From Hominisplanchenecus_A murintestinalis (lineage in GTDB: Bacteria > Bacillota > Clostridia > Lachnospirales > Lachnospiraceae): a stretch of 64,000 bases of DNA. Position numbers and translations under genes: made by a program. The stretch lies in contig NZ_CALPCM010000010.1 in assembly GCF_943193015.1 (NCBI RefSeq), forward strand, positions 33,353-97,352, given 5' to 3'. The notes under the pieces are model-generated. The model made no database searches. It was not told the DNA's origin and was given only the letters and a program-made list of their open reading frames with translations. Below, one piece after another: positions 16,531 to 24,910 of this stretch (position 1 is its first letter; each line of letters begins with the position of its first letter).

Positions 16531-17859
16531 ATGAAAAAGAAAGCCGCCCTGCATAATTTGGGATGTAAAGTGAATGCATATGAGACGGATGCTATGCGGC
16601 AGATGCTGGAACAGGCGGGGTATGAGATTGTCCCGTTTGCGCCGGGGGCGGATGTGTACGTGATAAATACCTGTACCGTGACGAACATTGCCGACAGGAA
16701 GTCACGGCAGATGCTGCACAAGGCAAAGAAAATGAATCCCCGGGCGATAGTGGTGGCGGCAGGCTGCTATGTCCAGGCGTCGGCCGACAGACAGGAGATA
16801 GATACGTCTATTGACATTGTTATTGGGAATAATAAGAAAAAAGACTTGGTAGAAATCCTGGCAGAATATGAGAGGAGCCATGCGGAAGAATTCATTATTG
16901 ATGTGAACCATACCCAAGAATATGAAGAGCTTTCGATTAGCCATACCTCAGAGCATACCCGGGCATATATTAAAGTCCAGGACGGATGCAACCAGTTCTG
17001 CAGCTACTGCATCATCCCTTATGCCAGGGGGCGGGTCAGAAGCCGGAGCATGGAGGATGTCATTGAAGAAGTGTGCTCTCTGGCGGCGAACGGGTATCAG
17101 GAGGTGGTTCTCACAGGTATCCATTTAAGCTCGTATGGGATAGATTTGGATACGACGCTTGCTGAGCTTATTCTCGCTGTCCATGAGGTAGATGGTATAC
17201 AGAGAATCCGGCTGGGCTCACTGGAACCGCGGATTGTGACGGAAGAATTTGCCCGGACGATTTCTGCGCTTCCGAAACTGTGCCCTCACTTTCATCTTTC
17301 TCTTCAGAGTGGGTGTGACGCTACCCTGAAACGGATGAACCGCAGGTATACGACAGAAGAGTATGAGGAAAAATGCAGGCTTTTGCGGAAGTATTTTGAT
17401 AATCCGTCCCTGACGACGGATGTTATCGTGGGATTTCCGGGTGAGACGGAGGAAGAATTTGCCGAGACGAGGGCATTTCTGGAAAAAATACAGTTTTATG
17501 AAACGCATGTATTCAAATATTCCCGGAGGAAAGGGACGCGGGCAGCTGTGATGGAAGATCAGGTAAGCGATGGGAAAAAGGCGGAACGCAGCAATATCCT
17601 GCTGGAGCTTAACCGCAGAAACCGGGAAGCGTATGAAAATGCCCGCATGGGAAAACAGGATGAAGTATTGTTTGAAGAGTGCGTGACGCTGGACGGGGAA
17701 AGCTATTATACAGGGCATACGAGAGAGTATGTCCGCATGGCTGTTCCGGCGGAAGAAGGGCTTGCCAATAAAATCCTTCCGGTACGCGTGGGAAAAAGCA
17801 GGAAGCAGGGGCTGCTGACGGCGGAGATATCGAAAAGTTTTGATTGTATTTTTGCATGA
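16531..17859 (+). CDS. mtaB: tRNA t6A37 methylthiotransferase MtaB
   Basis: A 442-residue radical SAM enzyme that converts t6A37 to ms2t6A in tRNAs reading ANN codons. The N-terminal UPF0004 domain supplies three cluster cysteines (LGCKVN, INTCTVT, AAGCYVQ), the radical SAM motif is CNQFCSYCIIPYARGR (about residues 151-166), and the C-terminus is a TRAM domain. MtaB rather than MiaB or RimO is favoured by the KAALHNLGCKVNAYET start and overall length. AAAGGA precedes the ATG. It lies upstream of ireB-ruvX-DUF1292, separated by a short gap. Confidence 0.95.
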   Translation: MKKKAALHNLGCKVNAYETDAMRQMLEQAGYEIVPFAPGADVYVINTCTVTNIADRKSRQMLHKAKKMNPRAIVVAAGCYVQASADRQEIDTSIDIVIGNNKKKDLVEILAEYERSHAEEFIIDVNHTQEYEELSISHTSEHTRAYIKVQDGCNQFCSYCIIPYARGRVRSRSMEDVIEEVCSLAANGYQEVVLTGIHLSSYGIDLDTTLAELILAVHEVDGIQRIRLGSLEPRIVTEEFARTISALPKLCPHFHLSLQSGCDATLKRMNRRYTTEEYEEKCRLLRKYFDNPSLTTDVIVGFPGETEEEFAETRAFLEKIQFYETHVFKYSRRKGTRAAVMEDQVSDGKKAERSNILLELNRRNREAYENARMGKQDEVLFEECVTLDGESYYTGHTREYVRMAVPAEEGLANKILPVRVGKSRKQGLLTAEISKSFDCIFA

Positions 17860-17903
17860 TTTATATTAGAATAAAGAGAAAGTATAGTTAAGGGCGTGAT
17901 AAA

Positions 17904-18167
17904 ATGGGCAATATAAGTAATACACAGTATTTTAAAGTAAATTCGGAAACAGAAATAAGCGTGAAGGAAATCCTGGACACGGTTTATAATGCGATGACGG
18001 AAAAAGGGTATAATCCGGTGAATCAGATTGTAGGGTATATTATGTCGGGAGACCCTACCTATATCACCAGCCATAAAAATGCCAGGAGCATGATTATGAA
18101 GGTGGAACGGGACGAGCTGGTAGAGGAGCTGTTGAAAGAGTACATTAAGAATAGGGCCTGGCAATAG
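17904..18167 (+). CDS. ireB: IreB family regulatory phosphoprotein (UPF0297)
   Basis: An 87-residue protein of the YrzL/IreB family (UPF0297). In Enterococcus IreB is phosphorylated on threonines by the Ser/Thr kinase IreK and tunes cell-wall antibiotic tolerance. The family pattern is clear in NTQYFKVNSETE, MTEKGYNPVNQIVGYIMSGDPTYITSH and ARSMIMKVERDELVEELL. It is directly followed by ruvX two bases downstream, the arrangement found across Firmicutes. The matching kinase is not in this window. Confidence 0.93.
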   Translation: MGNISNTQYFKVNSETEISVKEILDTVYNAMTEKGYNPVNQIVGYIMSGDPTYITSHKNARSMIMKVERDELVEELLKEYIKNRAWQ

Positions 18168-18169
18168 GT

Positions 18170-18631
18170 ATGGGCAAACGGGTAATGGGACTTGATTTCG
18201 GCTCAAAGACAGTAGGCGTGGCTGTCAGCGACGGGCTGGGACTAACTGCACAGGGAGTAGAAATCATCAGGAGGACGTCAGAGAATAAGCTTCGGCAGAC
18301 GTTGGCAAGGATAGAAGCTTTGGTTCGTGAATATGAAGCCGGGACGATTGTGCTGGGCTTTCCCAAAAATATGAATAACACAGTGGGGGACAGGGCTGAG
18401 AAATCCCTGGCATTTAAAGAAATGCTGGAGAGAAGGACGGGTCTGCCTGTTGTGATGTGGGACGAGCGGCTGACAACGGTAGAAGCAAACAGGACACTTA
18501 TGGAGGGAAAGGTGCGCCGTGAGGACAGGAAGCAGTATGTAGATAAACTGGCGGCAGTCTTTATTCTTCAGGGATATTTGGATTGCGAAGGTATGAAGTC
18601 TGGAAATACACATCCGGATATAACGGGCTGA
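18170..18631 (+). CDS. ruvX: Holliday-junction resolvase-like RuvX (YqgF)
   Basis: A 153-residue RNase H-fold protein of the YqgF family, implicated in 16S rRNA 5'-end maturation and suggested as a junction resolvase. It shows MGLDFGSKTVGVAVSD with the first catalytic Asp, VLGFPKNMNNTVG, and WDERLTTVEAN; the last acidic residue is within DKLAAVFILQGYLD. Length is typical. It starts two bases after ireB, so the two are probably translated together. Confidence 0.93.
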   Translation: MGKRVMGLDFGSKTVGVAVSDGLGLTAQGVEIIRRTSENKLRQTLARIEALVREYEAGTIVLGFPKNMNNTVGDRAEKSLAFKEMLERRTGLPVVMWDERLTTVEANRTLMEGKVRREDRKQYVDKLAAVFILQGYLDCEGMKSGNTHPDITG

Positions 18632-18659
18632 CGCGCAAATGCGCCGGAGAGAGGAAAAT

Positions 18660-18917
18660 ATGGAAAAAATCAGGTTTAGTTTTGGAGAAACCGGAGAGAC
18701 AGCGGAATTTTTTGTTCTGGAACAGACAAGAATTAACGGAATGAACTATATTTTGGTGACGGATTCTGAGGAAGATGATGCAGAGGCATTGATTTTGAAA
18801 GATTTGTCCCAGGATGGTGATAAAGAAGCGTTGTACGAAATCGTGGAAGATGACAATGAGCTGGAGGCAGTGTCGAAAGTTTTTGCAGAAATGTTAGAGG
18901 ATATTGAATTGGTATAA
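18660..18917 (+). CDS. DUF1292 family small protein
   Basis: An 85-residue acidic protein of the DUF1292 (YrzB-like) family, usually encoded next to ireB and ruvX as here. Visible pattern: EFFVLEQTRINGMNYILVTD, then an acidic patch and ALILKDLS, ending YEIVEDDNELEAVSKVFAEML. Function is unknown. ATG at 18660 is chosen over 18639 because GAGAGAGGA precedes it and because the upstream codons are not family-like. Confidence 0.88.
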   Translation: MEKIRFSFGETGETAEFFVLEQTRINGMNYILVTDSEEDDAEALILKDLSQDGDKEALYEIVEDDNELEAVSKVFAEMLEDIELV

Positions 18918-18990
18918 ACAGAAAGACGCTGCTGCGGACGGAGTCAACAATAACAAAGATGCGAAAGATAAGCAGAGGAGGTCTGCTTTT

Positions 18991-19032
18991 ATGTTGAATA
19001 AGAATAAAAATCAAGGAGGTAGGATTGTTTGA
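18991..19032 (+). CDS. Possible 13-residue leader peptide upstream of rnj
   Basis: ATG at 18991 opens MLNKNKNQGGRIV and ends with TGA at 19030-19032. AGAGGAGG at 18974-18981 is a strong binding site at a suitable distance. The stop overlaps the TTG start of rnj as TTGA, and the rnj binding site AAGGAGG (19013-19019) lies inside the leader, so ribosomes on the leader would affect initiation at rnj. The frame is also open upstream without a start codon. AGCAGA and TCTGCT (18971-18976, 18982-18987) flank the leader's own binding site as a small inverted repeat. Coding status is not proven. Confidence 0.4.
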   Translation: MLNKNKNQGGRIV

Positions 19033-20693
19033 AGAACGTGAAACATGAAAAATTGAAAATTATTCCCCTGGGAGGGCTGGAGCAGATTGGCATGAACATT
19101 ACTGCTTTTGAATATGAAAACAGTATTGTTGTGGTAGACTGCGGCCTGTCTTTTCCGGAGGATGATATGCTGGGGATTGATTTGGTGATTCCTGACATTA
19201 CTTACCTGAAGAACAACGTGGAAAAGGTGAAAGGGTTTGTCATTACCCACGGGCATGAGGATCATATTGGCGCGCTGCCTTATATTCTGAAAGAACTGGC
19301 GGCGCCTATCTATACTACGAAGCTTACGATGGGATTGATTGAGAATAAGCTGAAAGAGCATAATCTGATGAAGGCGTGTAAACGCAAGGTGGTAAGGCAT
19401 GGGCAGTCTATCAATCTGGGCGCATTCCGTATCGAGTTTATCAAAACAAACCACAGCATCCAGGACGCGTCGGCTTTGGCTATTCATTCCCCGGCGGGAA
19501 CGGTTATTCACACCGGAGACTTTAAGGTGGACTATACGCCGGTATTCGGAGACGCTATTGATCTGCAGCGCTTTGCCGAGATTGGGAAGAAAGGCGTACT
19601 GGCATTGATGAGTGACAGTACAAATGCAGAACGTCCGGGATTTACCATGTCAGAGCGGACAGTAGGAAAAACATTTGACAATATTTTTTCCGAGCACAGG
19701 AACACAAGGATTATTATTGCCACATTTGCTTCAAATGTGGACAGGGTGCAGCAGATTATTAACTCTGCCTATAAATTTGGACGGAAAGTTGTCGTAGAGG
19801 GCAGGAGCATGGTGACGGTAATCACCACGGCGTCAGAGCTGGGATATCTGGACATTCCGGAAAATACCCTGATTGATATTGAACAAATGAAAAATTATAC
19901 AGATGACCAGATGGTGCTGATTACGACAGGAAGCCAGGGAGAGTCTATGGCGGCGTTGTCCAGGATGGCGGCGGATATGCACCGGAAAGTATCGATTAAA
20001 CCGGGAGACACGATTATTTTCAGCTCAAACCCGATTCCGGGAAATGAAAAGGCGGTGTCAAAGGTCATCAATGAGCTGTCGGCAAAAGGGGCGGATGTCA
20101 TTTTCCAGGATGCCCATGTATCGGGACATGCCTGCCAGGAGGAACTGAAGCTGATTTACTCTCTGGTGCATCCAAAGTATGCGATTCCGGTTCACGGGGA
20201 ATACCGCCATTTGAAAGCAAATGCAGGGCTCGCCATGAGCCTGGGTATTCCGAAAGAAAATACGTTTATTCTTCGCTCAGGCGATGTGCTGGAGCTGGAT
20301 GAGGAACAGGCAAAAGTGGTAGACCATGTGCATACAGGCGCAATCCTGGTGGACGGACTGGGCGTAGGCGACGTGGGAAATATCGTGCTGCGTGACCGTC
20401 AGCATCTGGCGGAAGACGGTATCCTGATTGTTGTGATGACGCTGGAACGTTACAGCAACCAGCTTCTGGCGGGACCGGATATCGTTTCCAGGGGATTTGT
20501 GTATGTGAGAGAATCCGAAGTATTGATGGACGAGGCGCGTCATGTGGTAGAGAGCGCTCTGGACGGATGTATGGACAAGCATATCACGGACTGGGGAAAG
20601 CTTAAGAATGCAACAAAGGATGCGCTGAGTGAATTTCTGTGGAAAAAAACAAAGCGCAGCCCGATGATCCTTCCAATTATTATGGAAGTATAA
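19029..20693 (+). CDS. rnj: Ribonuclease J
   Basis: A 554-residue metallo-beta-lactamase/beta-CASP ribonuclease with 5'-3' exonuclease and endonuclease activity, central to mRNA decay and rRNA maturation in Gram-positives. Near the start are KIIPLGGLEQIGMN and the zinc motif THGHEDHIGALPY (about residue 73); later HTGDFK, SDSTNAERPGFT, and in the beta-CASP part FSSNPIPGNE, SGHACQEE and PVHGEYRHLKANA; the C-terminal domain follows. The start is TTG with AAGGAGG six to ten bases upstream. Rather short N-terminal extension. With rny (29449) the window encodes both main mRNA-decay nucleases. Confidence 0.96.
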   Translation: MKNVKHEKLKIIPLGGLEQIGMNITAFEYENSIVVVDCGLSFPEDDMLGIDLVIPDITYLKNNVEKVKGFVITHGHEDHIGALPYILKELAAPIYTTKLTMGLIENKLKEHNLMKACKRKVVRHGQSINLGAFRIEFIKTNHSIQDASALAIHSPAGTVIHTGDFKVDYTPVFGDAIDLQRFAEIGKKGVLALMSDSTNAERPGFTMSERTVGKTFDNIFSEHRNTRIIIATFASNVDRVQQIINSAYKFGRKVVVEGRSMVTVITTASELGYLDIPENTLIDIEQMKNYTDDQMVLITTGSQGESMAALSRMAADMHRKVSIKPGDTIIFSSNPIPGNEKAVSKVINELSAKGADVIFQDAHVSGHACQEELKLIYSLVHPKYAIPVHGEYRHLKANAGLAMSLGIPKENTFILRSGDVLELDEEQAKVVDHVHTGAILVDGLGVGDVGNIVLRDRQHLAEDGILIVVMTLERYSNQLLAGPDIVSRGFVYVRESEVLMDEARHVVESALDGCMDKHITDWGKLKNATKDALSEFLWKKTKRSPMILPIIMEV

Positions 20694-20723
20694 GGAGACA
20701 GTGTAAAAAGGGGTTGGAGAGGC

Positions 20724-21077
20724 ATGACGAATGTAACCAGATGTACGCAGGAGCTGACAGAGGCAATCTGTAACTGTGAGGCTTATGCGGAGTATGAAAA
20801 GGCCAAGGAAAAGATGCGGGAGAACCCGGAACTGCTGGCACGCCTGAATGCCTACCGGCGGGAGAAGTATGAGATTCAGAATGCAGAAAATGGAGTGGAC
20901 GCATATGATGAACTGGAACGCTTTGCAAAGGAGCATGAAGAGTTCCGCAGGAATCCGCTGGTAGAGGAATATCTCAGTACCGAACTGGAGATGTGCCGGA
21001 TGATTCAGCGCATTAACCAGGCGGTGACAGGCGTGGTGCAGCTTGAAATAGAAGAATTTGCCGACGTGATTGAATGA
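20724..21077 (+). CDS. YlbF/YmcA-type regulator (DUF964)
   Basis: A 117-residue, mostly helical protein of the YlbF/YmcA family. In B. subtilis members form the Y-complex with YaaT, which affects RNase Y cleavage and development. The pattern AICNCEAYAEYEKAKEKMRENPELLARLNAYRREKYEIQN (read in parts) and the end INQAVTGVVQLEIEEFADVIE fit the family. It follows rnj by 30 bases, so a link to RNA turnover is suggested by context. Which of the paralogues it is cannot be decided. Confidence 0.8.
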   Translation: MTNVTRCTQELTEAICNCEAYAEYEKAKEKMRENPELLARLNAYRREKYEIQNAENGVDAYDELERFAKEHEEFRRNPLVEEYLSTELEMCRMIQRINQAVTGVVQLEIEEFADVIE

Positions 21078-21102
21078 GCGCTGACAGGAGGCGGAAGCAC
21101 TT

Positions 21103-21492
21103 ATGAACCAGAGAAGGAAATCGGTTACAGCCATATTTGCCATATTGAAAATCCTGGCGCTGATCGTAGTGATTGCAGTGCTGGTTTCGGTGGGACGAAG
21201 AGCCTATGACTTCGGATACCGGGTATTTGCGGAGGAAGCAGTTTCTGCGCCGCCCGGAAAGAAAGTAGCGGTAACGATTGAGGATGGTATTTCTGTGTCT
21301 GAGTTGTCAGAGCTGCTAAAATCAAAGCGTTTGATTAAAGATGAGAACGTGTTCTGGATGCAGTACCATCTTTCTCAGTACAGGGGGAAGATGAAAGGCG
21401 GGAACTATATCCTTACGACTGCCATGACTGCGGAGGAAATGCTTGCGGAGATGTCCGGGGCAAATGAAACAGAGACAGGCGCGGCGGAATAG
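21103..21492 (+). CDS. Short membrane-anchored MltG-like protein without catalytic domain
   Basis: A 129-residue protein: cytoplasmic basic start, one membrane helix (about 11-33) and an external segment. The part VAVTIEDGISVSELSELLKSKRLI and YRGKMKGGNYILTTAMTAEEML corresponds to the LysM-like N-terminal half of endolytic transglycosylase MltG (YceG, YrrL). The catalytic C-terminal domain with its Glu is absent, and the stop codon is followed directly by the binding site of the next gene, so there is no room for it. Its position in front of trmR and trhP equals yrrL in B. subtilis. It may be a non-enzymatic binding partner; function is inferred only. Confidence 0.75.
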   Translation: MNQRRKSVTAIFAILKILALIVVIAVLVSVGRRAYDFGYRVFAEEAVSAPPGKKVAVTIEDGISVSELSELLKSKRLIKDENVFWMQYHLSQYRGKMKGGNYILTTAMTAEEMLAEMSGANETETGAAE

Positions 21493-21507
21493 CCGGAGAG
21501 GAATTAC

Positions 21508-22152
21508 ATGATTGTAAATGAACGGATGATTGCCTATATCAATTCACTGGATATGGGCAATACGCCTTTATTGGATAAAATTGAACAGGAGGCGCTGAAT
21601 GCTTTTGTGCCGATTGTGCGGAGGGAGATGCAGAGTTTCCTGAAGGTGCTTCTGGCGGTGCGCCGGCCCATACGGATTTTGGAGGTGGGGACGGCTGTGG
21701 GGTTTTCTGCGCTGCTGTTCTGTGAATATGCGCCGGAAGGAGCGCAGATTACTACAATTGAAAAATACGAGAAGAGGATTCCCGTTGCGCGTGAGAATTT
21801 CCGGCGAGGAGGAAAGGAAGCGCAGATAACGCTTTTGGAGGGGGATGCCGCTGAAATCCTGAGCAGCCTGACGGAAACATATGATTTTATTTTCATGGAT
21901 GCGGCAAAAGGACAGTATATCCATTTTCTGCCGGATGTGATGCGGCTTCTGGAAGTGGGCGGCGTACTGGTTTCGGATAATGTGCTGCAGGATGGGGATA
22001 TTATCGAATCCCATTACGTTGTAGAGCGCAGGAACCGGACGATTTACAAGCGGATGCGGGAATACTTATATGAACTGAAACATGACGAACGGCTGATTAC
22101 ATCTATCGTTCCCATCGGGGATGGGGCGACGGTCAGCGTGCGTATAAAGTAA
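21508..22152 (+). CDS. trmR: tRNA 5-hydroxyuridine methyltransferase TrmR-like (YrrM)
   Basis: A 214-residue class I O-methyltransferase. SAM motif ILEVGTAVGFSALL (about 58-71), TTIEKYEKR, FIFMDAAKGQYIHFLP with the metal-binding Asp, and VLVSDNVLQDGDI. Catechol-type O-methyltransferases share this fold, but the neighbour order mltG-like, methyltransferase, U32 protein matches B. subtilis yrrL-yrrM-yrrO, where YrrM (TrmR) methylates ho5U34 to mo5U34 in tRNA. That context makes TrmR the preferred reading. Confidence 0.85.
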   Translation: MIVNERMIAYINSLDMGNTPLLDKIEQEALNAFVPIVRREMQSFLKVLLAVRRPIRILEVGTAVGFSALLFCEYAPEGAQITTIEKYEKRIPVARENFRRGGKEAQITLLEGDAAEILSSLTETYDFIFMDAAKGQYIHFLPDVMRLLEVGGVLVSDNVLQDGDIIESHYVVERRNRTIYKRMREYLYELKHDERLITSIVPIGDGATVSVRIK

Positions 22153-22196
22153 GGGCGGCGGCGCTGCCCTGTTTTTGATAAGAGGAGAAAGAAAGT

Positions 22197-23450
22197 ATGG
22201 GAAGGACACCTGAATTGCTGATACCTGCCAGCAGCCTGGAAGTATTAAAGACGGCTGTGATTTTTGGCGCGGATGCGGTATACATCGGAGGCGAAGCATT
22301 TGGACTGCGGGCGAAGGCCAAGAATTTTTCCATGAAGGATATGGGGGAAGGCATTGCGTTTGCCCATGCGCATGGGGCGAAAGTTTATGTAACGGCCAAT
22401 ATCCTGGCGCATAACCGGGATTTAGCAGGGGTAGAAGAGTATTTTAAGGAGCTGAAAGAGCTGCATCCGGATGCGCTGATTATCGCAGATCCGGGAGTGT
22501 TTCAGATTGCAGGGCGGGTCTGCCCGGAGATTGAGCGCCATATCAGTACCCAGGCGAATAATACGAACTATGGGACATATCTGTTCTGGCACGAGCTTAG
22601 GGCAAAACGAGTAGTGTCTGCAAGAGAGCTTAGCCTGGAAGAAATAAAGGAAATCCGGGAGCATATCCCGGAGGATATGGAAATTGAGACTTTCATACAT
22701 GGAGCTATGTGTATTTCCTACTCAGGGCGCTGCCTGCTAAGTAATTATTTTACGGGACGGGACGCAAACCAGGGGGCATGTACCCATCCCTGTCGATGGA
22801 AATATGCGGTGGTGGAGGAGACACGCCCAGGTGAATATATGCCTGTTTATGAAAATGAGAGAGGGACTTACATTTTTAATTCCAAAGATTTATGTATGAT
22901 TGAACATATTCCGGAACTTTTGGAAGCCGGGATTGACAGCCTGAAAATTGAGGGGCGCATGAAAACGGCTCTGTATGTGGCGACAGTGGCCAGGACATAC
23001 CGCAAAGCAATTGATGATTACCAAAAAGATCCGGAGCTTTACCGAAAGAACATGCCCTGGTATCTGGAGCAGATATCGAACTGCACATACCGCCAGTTTA
23101 CGAAAGGTTTTTTCTTTGGAAAGCCAGATGAAAATTCACAGATTTATGATAACAATACGTATGTGAAAGAATATACCTATCTGGGAATTGTAGGGGAGAA
23201 GAATGCAGAGGGGCTTTACCGGATAGAACAGAGAAATAAATTTTCAGTAGGTGAAACCATTGAAGTTATGAAGCCAAACGGGGAAAATCTGTCTGTGACG
23301 GTGCGGCGCATCGTGAATGAGGACGGGGTGGAACAGGAGAGTGCGCCGCATCCGAAGCAGGTACTTTACCTGGATTTGGGAGTGGAGATGGAGAAGTATG
23401 ATATTTTGCGGCGGCAGGAGCCGGAGCAGCCGAAAGCTGCGCTGTCCTGA
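22197..23450 (+). CDS. trhP: U32 family protein TrhP-like, tRNA U34 hydroxylation
   Basis: A 417-residue peptidase-U32-type protein (PELLIPASSLEVLKTAVIFGADAVYIGG at the start, EVETFIHGAMC-like EIETFIHGAMCISYSGRCLLS, and SLKIEGRMKTALYVATV). Despite the family name, YrrN/YrrO (TrhP) are required for prephenate-dependent hydroxylation of U34 in tRNA. Conserved cysteines are in GAMC, GRCLLS, and GACTHPCRW, suggesting a cluster or metal site. With trmR directly upstream it would form a two-step pathway U34 to ho5U34 to mo5U34. Only one U32 gene is present here, as in E. coli, not the B. subtilis pair. Confidence 0.87.
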   Translation: MGRTPELLIPASSLEVLKTAVIFGADAVYIGGEAFGLRAKAKNFSMKDMGEGIAFAHAHGAKVYVTANILAHNRDLAGVEEYFKELKELHPDALIIADPGVFQIAGRVCPEIERHISTQANNTNYGTYLFWHELRAKRVVSARELSLEEIKEIREHIPEDMEIETFIHGAMCISYSGRCLLSNYFTGRDANQGACTHPCRWKYAVVEETRPGEYMPVYENERGTYIFNSKDLCMIEHIPELLEAGIDSLKIEGRMKTALYVATVARTYRKAIDDYQKDPELYRKNMPWYLEQISNCTYRQFTKGFFFGKPDENSQIYDNNTYVKEYTYLGIVGEKNAEGLYRIEQRNKFSVGETIEVMKPNGENLSVTVRRIVNEDGVEQESAPHPKQVLYLDLGVEMEKYDILRRQEPEQPKAALS

Positions 23451-23457
23451 AGCCTGT

Positions 23458-23488
23458 GAGGTGCCGGTTTAGGGCACCTCTATTTTTT
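23458..23488 (+). terminator. Terminator after trhP, overlapping the symporter 3' end
   Basis: GAGGTGCC (23458-23465) and GGCACCTC (23473-23480) form an 8-bp stem with a 7-base loop, followed by TATTTTTTT. It ends the plus-strand tRNA modification operon. The stem overlaps the stop codon (23469-23471) of the convergent symporter gene, so the same DNA is coding on one strand and terminator on the other. Confidence 0.88.
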
Positions 23489-24776
23489 TACGCAGCAGAA
23501 GCAGCGCTATGACATTTGGGAATACCATGATTCCGTTAATCAAATCGGTTATTCCCCAAACCAGACCCAAGGGGATGACTGCGCCCAGATAGGCCATGAT
23601 GATGTAGCAGAAGTGATATGCGGAAATCCATTTTTCACCGAAAAGGTATTCCGTGCCTTTTTCGCCGAAATAGCACCAGCCAATCAGGGTGGTGAGGGCG
23701 AAAGCTACCAGCGAGAGGGAGAGAAGCTCTTCTCCGCAGAAGGGCAGCAGGGAGAAGGCAGCCATGGTAAGTCCTCCGGCGCTGTAGCCCTGGATAGAAG
23801 CAGGGTTTTGAAGAATATTTGCTACTACTACAATGCCGGTGAGTGCGCACATCACAACGGTGTCCCAGAATACTGCCGTCATGGAAATCAGTCCCTGGCG
23901 GCGCGGAGATGCAGTGCTGGCGGCGGCAGCAATGGATGCGGTGCCGATGCCTGCCTCATTGGTGAAGAGTCCTCTGGCGATACCAAAGCGCAGCGTACTC
24001 TGCAGCGTGCTCCCTACAAAGCCCCCGAAAGCAGCCCCCGGATGAAAAGCACGTTCAAGAATCAGAGAAATGGCGGCTGGGACGGAGCTGCGGGTAATCC
24101 ACAGCAGCACAAGGCAGCATCCAATATAGAAAAAGCCCAGGAAGGGTACGATGCGAACACAGAAATTCCCGATAGACTTAATGCCGCCGACAATTACGAA
24201 ACCAGTGAATACGGCGGCGAGTATTCCTGTAATATGTGGAGAAATGTTCCAACATGCACCGATGGCGTCAGAAATAGCGCTGGCCTGCGTGGTGCAGCCT
24301 ACGCCCAGGGCGGCGAGAAGAGTGCAGGAGGCATACAGGATGGCAAGGGACTTTTTATGCAGTCCGTGTTCCAGTATGTACATGGGGCCTCCCAAAGAAG
24401 TGCCGTCAGGCTTCCTGCGCCGGAAGAGGCAGCTCAGAAAGCATTCAGCGTAAGAAGTGGCCATTCCCAGGATTCCCGTAATCCAGCACCAGAACAGAGC
24501 GCCGGGACCGCCTAAAGCAATCGCGGTGGACACGCCTACGATATTGCCTGTCCCCAGTGTGGCGGCAAGAGTGGTTGCAAGGGCGGCAAAGCCGCTGAGG
24601 TTTTTTTCGTCTTTCGGAGATTCTTCGTCTGCGGTTACAGATAGACGGATAGCTTTAAAAGTAAGTTTTTGTGGAAATTTCAGACGTATTGTGAACAGCA
24701 GATGCACTGCGCCGAGCAGCAGCAGCACCGGGCCGCTCCAAAGGAAAGTATTCAAAGATTCCAGACCAGAGAACAT
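23469..24776 (-). CDS. Alanine/glycine:cation symporter (AGCS family)
   Basis: A 435-residue membrane protein with about ten hydrophobic helices. AGCS signatures are GTGNIVGVSTAIALGGPGALFW, WITGILGMATSYAECFL, and the conserved FTNEAGIGTASIAAA-like stretch GLFTNEAGIGTASIAA. Members import alanine or glycine with Na+ or H+. It is transcribed on its own, diverging from sigK over a 134-bp gap and convergent with trhP. Substrate is by family analogy. Confidence 0.93.
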   Translation of the reverse strand: MFSGLESLNTFLWSGPVLLLLGAVHLLFTIRLKFPQKLTFKAIRLSVTADEESPKDEKNLSGFAALATTLAATLGTGNIVGVSTAIALGGPGALFWCWITGILGMATSYAECFLSCLFRRRKPDGTSLGGPMYILEHGLHKKSLAILYASCTLLAALGVGCTTQASAISDAIGACWNISPHITGILAAVFTGFVIVGGIKSIGNFCVRIVPFLGFFYIGCCLVLLWITRSSVPAAISLILERAFHPGAAFGGFVGSTLQSTLRFGIARGLFTNEAGIGTASIAAAASTASPRRQGLISMTAVFWDTVVMCALTGIVVVANILQNPASIQGYSAGGLTMAAFSLLPFCGEELLSLSLVAFALTTLIGWCYFGEKGTEYLFGEKWISAYHFCYIIMAYLGAVIPLGLVWGITDLINGIMVFPNVIALLLLRKKIEVP

Positions 24777-24805
24777 GTTTGAACCTCATAGGTGTATTTT
24801 GTAAT

Positions 24806-24838
24806 AAATATATGGAGGAAAATCTTCGGACATACATA
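24806..24838 (+). promoter_or_regulatory. Possible sigma-E-type promoter for sigK
   Basis: CATACATA at 24831-24838 is close to the sigma-E -10 consensus CATACANT. AT-rich ATATATG lies 16 bases before it as a poor -35. In B. subtilis sigK is transcribed by sigma-E, which makes the match of interest, but spacing and -35 are not ideal. The remaining gap bases carry nothing else clear. Confidence 0.25.
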
Positions 24839-24910
24839 AATTTTTTGGGAAAGGCACCAAATCTTTTTCCTTTTCATAAGATGTTAGGAAAGATGTGAAG
24901 AGGTGCTTTT

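Noticed and set aside
23613..24515. 300-codon plus-strand frame opposite the alanine symporter gene
   Set aside because: The minus-strand frame has clear AGCS motifs and membrane helices; the plus frame is low-complexity and lacks a binding site.
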